Assembly: GCA_003565555.1 (NCBI GenBank)
Contig: PXBH01000045.1
Coordinates: 1-46,979 of the forward strand
DNA length: 46,979 bases
Direction of reading: 5' to 3'
Origin: Cryomorphaceae bacterium
Lineage (GTDB): Bacteria; Bacteroidota; Bacteroidia; Flavobacteriales_D; Cryomorphaceae
The translations under genes were made by a program, and so were the position numbers. The notes under the pieces were generated by a model. That model had not been told where the DNA came from. It saw nothing but the letters and a program-made list of their open reading frames with translations, and ran no database searches. Numbering within the stretch: the first letter of the stretch is position 1; the number at the start of each line of letters is the position of its first letter. Below are positions 43,209 through 46,979 of the stretch, in pieces.

Positions 43209-43952
43209 ATGAGGCGGATTACGGCAGCGGTTCTTTTCCTTACGGCTTTTTGCTTTATCGCAGAAAATGTCCTCGGACAGGTCACTGCGGGCCGTCAGGT
43301 CTTGGGCTGCTTCGGCAAGTCGGTGCCTCCCGCTTCCGGGATCGCCGTGAGCTCCACTGCGGGGGAGGCCCTCATCGGTACCGCTGTCGGGACAAACTAT
43401 GCCGTGACCTCGGGATTTCATCAGCCGTCTTCGGCGGGCGGACTTTTTTTTGACATCATTACCGGCCCCTCATCTTGCCCCACATCCACCGACGGAACTG
43501 CGGCCGTGATCGGCATACGCGGCTGCACGCCGCCCTATTCCGTGACTTGGAGCAACGGGGTTACGGGCCATCAAAACGAGCGCCTGGCCCCGGGATTTCA
43601 CACGGTTACAGTGACGACTTCAGATTGTGAGCGCACATTCGGGTTTGAAATATCGGCAGATCCCGAGGGGACTTGCGTCCTTCGTTTTTTCAATGCCTTT
43701 TCACCCAACGGTGACGGGCGCAATGACCGCTGGGAAATCGAAAACATCGACCTGCCGGAATTTGCGGAAAACAGGGTGGAAATCTTTAACCGTTGGGGAA
43801 CCACAGTATGGAGCGGAGCGAATTATGACAACCGAGATGTGGTATGGTCGGGTGAGACGAGCGGCGGAAACGCCCTTCCGGACGGGACTTACTTTTTTGT
43901 GGCCGTAGTAGGGGGAATCACCCACAAAGGCTATGTGGAACTGACCAAATGA
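43209..43952 (+). CDS. Small T9SS type B cargo with a SprB-repeat-like domain
   Basis: 247 residues from the ATG at 43209. Signal peptide (about 1-23). The mature N-terminus has the SSTAGEALIGTAV...VTSGFHQP module frequent in T9SS-exported proteins; residues ~87-140 resemble one SprB repeat (C-x-TSTDGTAAV...GCTPPYSVTWSNGVTG...GFHTVTVTTSDC). The last ~90 residues are the gliding-motility-type C-terminal domain: NAFSPNGDGRNDRWEI, VEIFNRWGTTVW, LPDGTYFFVA, type B sorting. Such cargo needs a PorP/SprF partner, which starts within its stop codon (ATGA). It is tiny compared with SprB itself (thousands of residues). Confidence 0.88.
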   Translation: MRRITAAVLFLTAFCFIAENVLGQVTAGRQVLGCFGKSVPPASGIAVSSTAGEALIGTAVGTNYAVTSGFHQPSSAGGLFFDIITGPSSCPTSTDGTAAVIGIRGCTPPYSVTWSNGVTGHQNERLAPGFHTVTVTTSDCERTFGFEISADPEGTCVLRFFNAFSPNGDGRNDRWEIENIDLPEFAENRVEIFNRWGTTVWSGANYDNRDVVWSGETSGGNALPDGTYFFVAVVGGITHKGYVELTK

Positions 43953-44872
43953 AGCGGTGTATTTTCATAGCGACCGTTTTGCTCACCGCACTCTCCTCGG
44001 GAGTGTCGGCCCAGCAGCAGCCCGTGTACAGCCAGTATATTTTTAACCTTTTTGCCGTAAATCCCGCATATGCCGGCGCCCGCGACGCCCTCTCGGCCAA
44101 TGCGGGTTACCGCACGCAGTGGGTGGGTTTTGACGGTGCACCCGTTACGGGGAGCTTTAACCTTCACGCCCCGCTCAAAAACAAGAATATGGGCCTCGGA
44201 CTTGAGGTGGTCAATGATGCCGTAGGTGCGCGAAATGCCACTTTTGCGGGCGCGGCCTATGCGTACTATCTCAGGCTCGACGAGGCGGGAACGCAAAAGA
44301 TATCCCTCGGTGTAAGGGCGGGCGCTGTGAATTATCGGTTTGATTGGGACGCTCTGGAATACCAAAATCCCGGCGATCCCGTGGCTTTCAGCACCAACGG
44401 AAATATTTGGGCACCCAACGTGGACTTCGGCGTCATGTACCTGGCTCCGAAAACGTATGCAGGAGTGAGCGTGAGCAGTCTCAGGCAATCCCGAATCACT
44501 GAAGTTGCCGCGGGTGACGCACGCCTCAGCACTGCTCTGAATGTGCAGGCGGGCCACATTTTCACCCTTTCGGAAAATTTACAGCTCAAGCCGTTTACTT
44601 TTCTCCGCTACGACCTGTCGGGACCGGCACAGTTTGATCTGGGTGCCTCTGCGCTCCTGATGAACAAGGTTTGGCTCGGAGCCGCATACAGACATGATTT
44701 CGGCGCTGTGTTCAGTATGCAACTGGTGACCGGAAAAAATTTGGTGATCGGATATGCCTATGATTGGGCCCTGAATAACCTCGTAGCCGTGCAAAGCGGC
44801 ACACATGAAATATTTCTGGGCATTGACTTCACCGTATTGGGTCAGCCGCGAAACAATGTGCGCTACTATTGA
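43949..44872 (+). CDS. PorP/SprF family T9SS outer-membrane protein
   Basis: 307 residues. Signal peptide ends near SAQQQ. The family signature is exact: PVYSQYIFNLFAVNPAYAGA, then YRTQWVGFDGAPVTGSFNLHAPL; the remainder is alternating beta-strands of a transmembrane barrel ending in Tyr-Tyr. SprF is known to be required for export of SprB through T9SS, and family members pair with type B-sorted cargo encoded next to them, as here. Its ATG overlaps the cargo stop (ATGA) and its TGA overlaps the TTG of the OmpA gene. Confidence 0.95.
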   Translation: MKRCIFIATVLLTALSSGVSAQQQPVYSQYIFNLFAVNPAYAGARDALSANAGYRTQWVGFDGAPVTGSFNLHAPLKNKNMGLGLEVVNDAVGARNATFAGAAYAYYLRLDEAGTQKISLGVRAGAVNYRFDWDALEYQNPGDPVAFSTNGNIWAPNVDFGVMYLAPKTYAGVSVSSLRQSRITEVAAGDARLSTALNVQAGHIFTLSENLQLKPFTFLRYDLSGPAQFDLGASALLMNKVWLGAAYRHDFGAVFSMQLVTGKNLVIGYAYDWALNNLVAVQSGTHEIFLGIDFTVLGQPRNNVRYY

Positions 44873-46979
44873 GAAGGCTTGCCCACATAGCCATCGTTTT
44901 TATGTCGGTAGCTGCTCAAGTCACCGCACAAAGTGATTTTTGCACACAATTTACTGAATTGGCATACAGGGCCGAATACCGCTGTGCCTACAGCTTATTA
45001 ATGCGCGGGATGACGAACGGCTGCACCGGCCCGGACTATCGGGCCGCTGCGGCCGAGGTCCTTGCCGCGCACGGGAATTACGATGAGGCTTACGCTCTCG
45101 CTGAGGCGCTCCGCGATGAAAACCCGGATGACGAAGCTGCGGAATGGCTCTTCCGCCGCATGGCTTATATCAGGCACGAGGCGGTGCCCGTGCTGCCGGC
45201 GGAAGTCTTACGCCTACATGCGGACGGTCCTGCCGGCGACCTGCTGCTTGCCGCTGCAGACGCAAGCGGCCCGGTACTCTTGCTGCGTCCTCCGCCCGAT
45301 ACCGTCTATTTTCCCGCAATGCGTGTGCAGGAAAGCGGATACCGGCTGCTTCGGGAAGATTCCCTTTCGGCCGCTTCTGCCTACGCGGTGTGTACGAACG
45401 CCAAAAATTTCCTTGAAACGGGCCCCGCCGTAATGCTGCCCGACAGCACGTGGGTTTTTACCGCGCGCAGCGCCGGAGGCTCGGGTATGAAGGCGCGCCG
45501 CCTCAAGCTCTACCGATGTGACCTCAGCGGGGAAAAGCCCGAGCTGAGCTTGCTGCCTTTCTGCAAGGGAAATGCCGATTATTTTCACCCTGCATTTGAG
45601 CCGCAAGAAGGATCTTTGGTGTTTGCTTCCGACAGGGCGGGCGGACACGGAGGAAGCGATTTATGGAAAAGCCCTTTAAGCCCTGACGGGTGGGGTGAAC
45701 CTGAAAATTTGGGGACTGTGGTCAACTCCGCTTTCAACGAGACCTATCCGCATGTGGTCGGCGACAGCCTTTTCTTTTCCTCTGACCGACCCGACCGCGG
45801 ATACGGAGGCGCAGATATCTATCTCTATAAAAGCACGGAGGCCGATGCCGAAAACCTCGGCCTTCCCGTTAATTCGCCCTACAATGATTTTGCGCTTACG
45901 GAGGATGGCGGCGGGGTGTATTACTTTGCATCGGACAGGCCCGTAAACGGATACGGAGACGCAGTCTTTTCTTTTCGAATTGAGAAACCCTCGCTCTTTT
46001 TCACAGATTTGAAGGGCATCATTTCAGGACCCGAAAATATGGAAGGCTCGGAAATTCACCTGCTGGGTGCAGAAGGCGATACCTTACAAACCTCCGTCCT
46101 CGGCAGGAGCGGGCGCTTTTCCTTTCGTGCGGTGCGCGGATTGCGAAGCTACGAGGTGGTGCCCGATGTAGAGGTCCCCGATGGTGTGCGTCCCGAAATC
46201 GCCTTTCTCGACGAAAATGACCAGATCTTTAAAAAAGTTCGGGCCGACAAAGGCGGACGTTTCATCTTTCAGCTGCTCACCCCCGAGGATTATTACCTCG
46301 AACGCATGGAGACGGAAGATAAAAGCATATTGGACATCAGTATATTCGGGCAGTACGTGGCGAAGGGAAAAGAAGCCTCCGGTGTGCAAATCATCTTGCA
46401 AGACAGCGAAGGAGAGGCTTTTGCCAAGGTATTTACCGAAGAAGACGGGTTTTTTCATTTCGAATCCGTGAAGCCCGACGGTGCTTACACCATTTCCGCC
46501 GAGGGTGTGACCGCCGATGATGTGATTCACTTGCTTGACGACAAGGGGTTTGTAATCGAAACAATAGAGCCGAACAGTGCGGGTGAATTCGTCTATGTAA
46601 GACTGGATCCCGACGTGAAATCGGTAACCCTGACCAACGAACTTCGGCAGCAGGTTCGCGTGGCTGCGGGCGATGAGATCAAACTCCCCGACGTCTACTT
46701 TGACCTGGATAAAAGTGACTTGACTGCAAGGAGCTTGCGTTCGTTGAACAAGCTTGTCACCCTCTTGCGAACCAACCCCGACATTCGTGTGGAGCTGGCA
46801 GGTCACACAGACTCGCGCGGCTCTGCCGAATACAATGCAAAGCTCTCTCAGAAGCGTATAGATGCTGTGGTAACTTATCTCATCAAGCAGGGCGTCAGCG
46901 CAGACCGAATTTCCGGAAAGGGATACGGGGAAGACAAACTGCGCAATCACTGCCGCGACGGAGTCCCTTGCACGGAAGA
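44869..46979 (+). CDS. PorE-like PD40/OmpA peptidoglycan-anchoring protein (cut by the window end)
   Basis: At least 703 residues, open to the last base. The TTG at 44869 overlaps the PorP stop as TTGA and gives a real signal peptide (MRRLAHIAIVFMSVAAQVTA); the next ATG (44902) would destroy it. Order: a TPR-like N-terminus (about 20-110), PD40/WD-like strands from about 238 (FHPAFEPQEGSLVFASDRAG; LFFSSDRPDRGYGGADIY; YFASDRPVNGYGDA), two carboxypeptidase-regulatory-like domains, and an OmpA-C domain from Val609 (VYFDLDKSDL) with AGHTDSRGSAEYN at 644-656, which binds peptidoglycan. This matches PorE, proposed to anchor T9SS to the cell wall. Only the end of OmpA-C is missing. Confidence 0.92.
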   Translation, partial: MRRLAHIAIVFMSVAAQVTAQSDFCTQFTELAYRAEYRCAYSLLMRGMTNGCTGPDYRAAAAEVLAAHGNYDEAYALAEALRDENPDDEAAEWLFRRMAYIRHEAVPVLPAEVLRLHADGPAGDLLLAAADASGPVLLLRPPPDTVYFPAMRVQESGYRLLREDSLSAASAYAVCTNAKNFLETGPAVMLPDSTWVFTARSAGGSGMKARRLKLYRCDLSGEKPELSLLPFCKGNADYFHPAFEPQEGSLVFASDRAGGHGGSDLWKSPLSPDGWGEPENLGTVVNSAFNETYPHVVGDSLFFSSDRPDRGYGGADIYLYKSTEADAENLGLPVNSPYNDFALTEDGGGVYYFASDRPVNGYGDAVFSFRIEKPSLFFTDLKGIISGPENMEGSEIHLLGAEGDTLQTSVLGRSGRFSFRAVRGLRSYEVVPDVEVPDGVRPEIAFLDENDQIFKKVRADKGGRFIFQLLTPEDYYLERMETEDKSILDISIFGQYVAKGKEASGVQIILQDSEGEAFAKVFTEEDGFFHFESVKPDGAYTISAEGVTADDVIHLLDDKGFVIETIEPNSAGEFVYVRLDPDVKSVTLTNELRQQVRVAAGDEIKLPDVYFDLDKSDLTARSLRSLNKLVTLLRTNPDIRVELAGHTDSRGSAEYNAKLSQKRIDAVVTYLIKQGVSADRISGKGYGEDKLRNHCRDGVPCTE

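Noticed and set aside
46084-46950. 288-residue open frame on the minus strand
   Set aside because: Antisense to the regulatory-like and OmpA domains of the PorE-like protein.

Overview
The window is chromosomal DNA of a Bacteroidota bacterium, most likely a Flavobacteriales-type lineage of moderately high GC content (Cryomorphaceae- or Schleiferiaceae-like is a guess). The grounds are several type IX secretion system (T9SS) parts (PorZ, PorW/SprE, PorP/SprF, a PorE-like OmpA protein, type A and type B C-terminal sorting domains), Bacteroidota-specific families (DUF4837, DUF4292, DUF3667), an ATP synthase operon that stops at atpG without atpD/atpC, and repeated Bacteroidota-type -7 promoter boxes (TAnnTTTG). 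Non-ATG starts are common: I prefer GTG or TTG for about ten genes.

Layout. 1-1400: a structured non-coding stretch, a small multi-pass membrane protein (minus), a 409-base gene-free gap, and tRNA-Arg(TCG) (minus) with its own terminator and -7 box. 1550-6758 (plus): porZ, recO and an exported oligopeptidase B-like S9 peptidase. 6775-9368 (minus): DUF4837 lipoprotein and a LysM lytic transglycosylase, coupled by an ATGA overlap. 9478-11131 (minus): tatA-gatA. 11178-18793 (minus): a tightly packed seven-gene run, transcribed in the order crotonase, flippase, dut, sugar nucleotidyltransferase, TPR lipoprotein, DUF4292 lipoprotein, EnvC-like protein. 18862-21018 (plus): an M6-like zinc metalloprotease, divergent from that run. 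21004-24687 (minus): a 1227-residue orphan sensor kinase. 24777-33700 (minus): transcribed as porW, bactofilin, atpZ, a small membrane protein, atpB, atpE, atpF, atpH, atpA, atpG, ending in a strong terminator. 33824-41756 (plus): M23 peptidase, VWA protein, dxr, rseP, an HPt-receiver pair, DUF3667 protein and an FAD oxidoreductase. 41870-46979 (plus): a compact export locus of a repeat-bearing secreted protein, a small SprB-repeat-like type B cargo, PorP/SprF and a PorE-like OmpA protein cut by the window end.

How the genes fit together. Most of the window serves the cell envelope: peptidoglycan turnover (MltD-like, an active-looking M23 enzyme, a degenerate EnvC-like activator), lipid and glycan building (DXP reductoisomerase, flippase, nucleotidyltransferase, a LolB-like DUF4292 protein), protein export (Tat, T9SS), stress proteolysis (RseP) and energy (F-type ATP synthase). 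The gene complement is largely core Bacteroidota. I see no CRISPR array, insertion sequence, prophage or defence island. The most system-like and variable unit is the four-gene locus at the right end, where cargo, translocon partner and peptidoglycan anchor appear translationally coupled.
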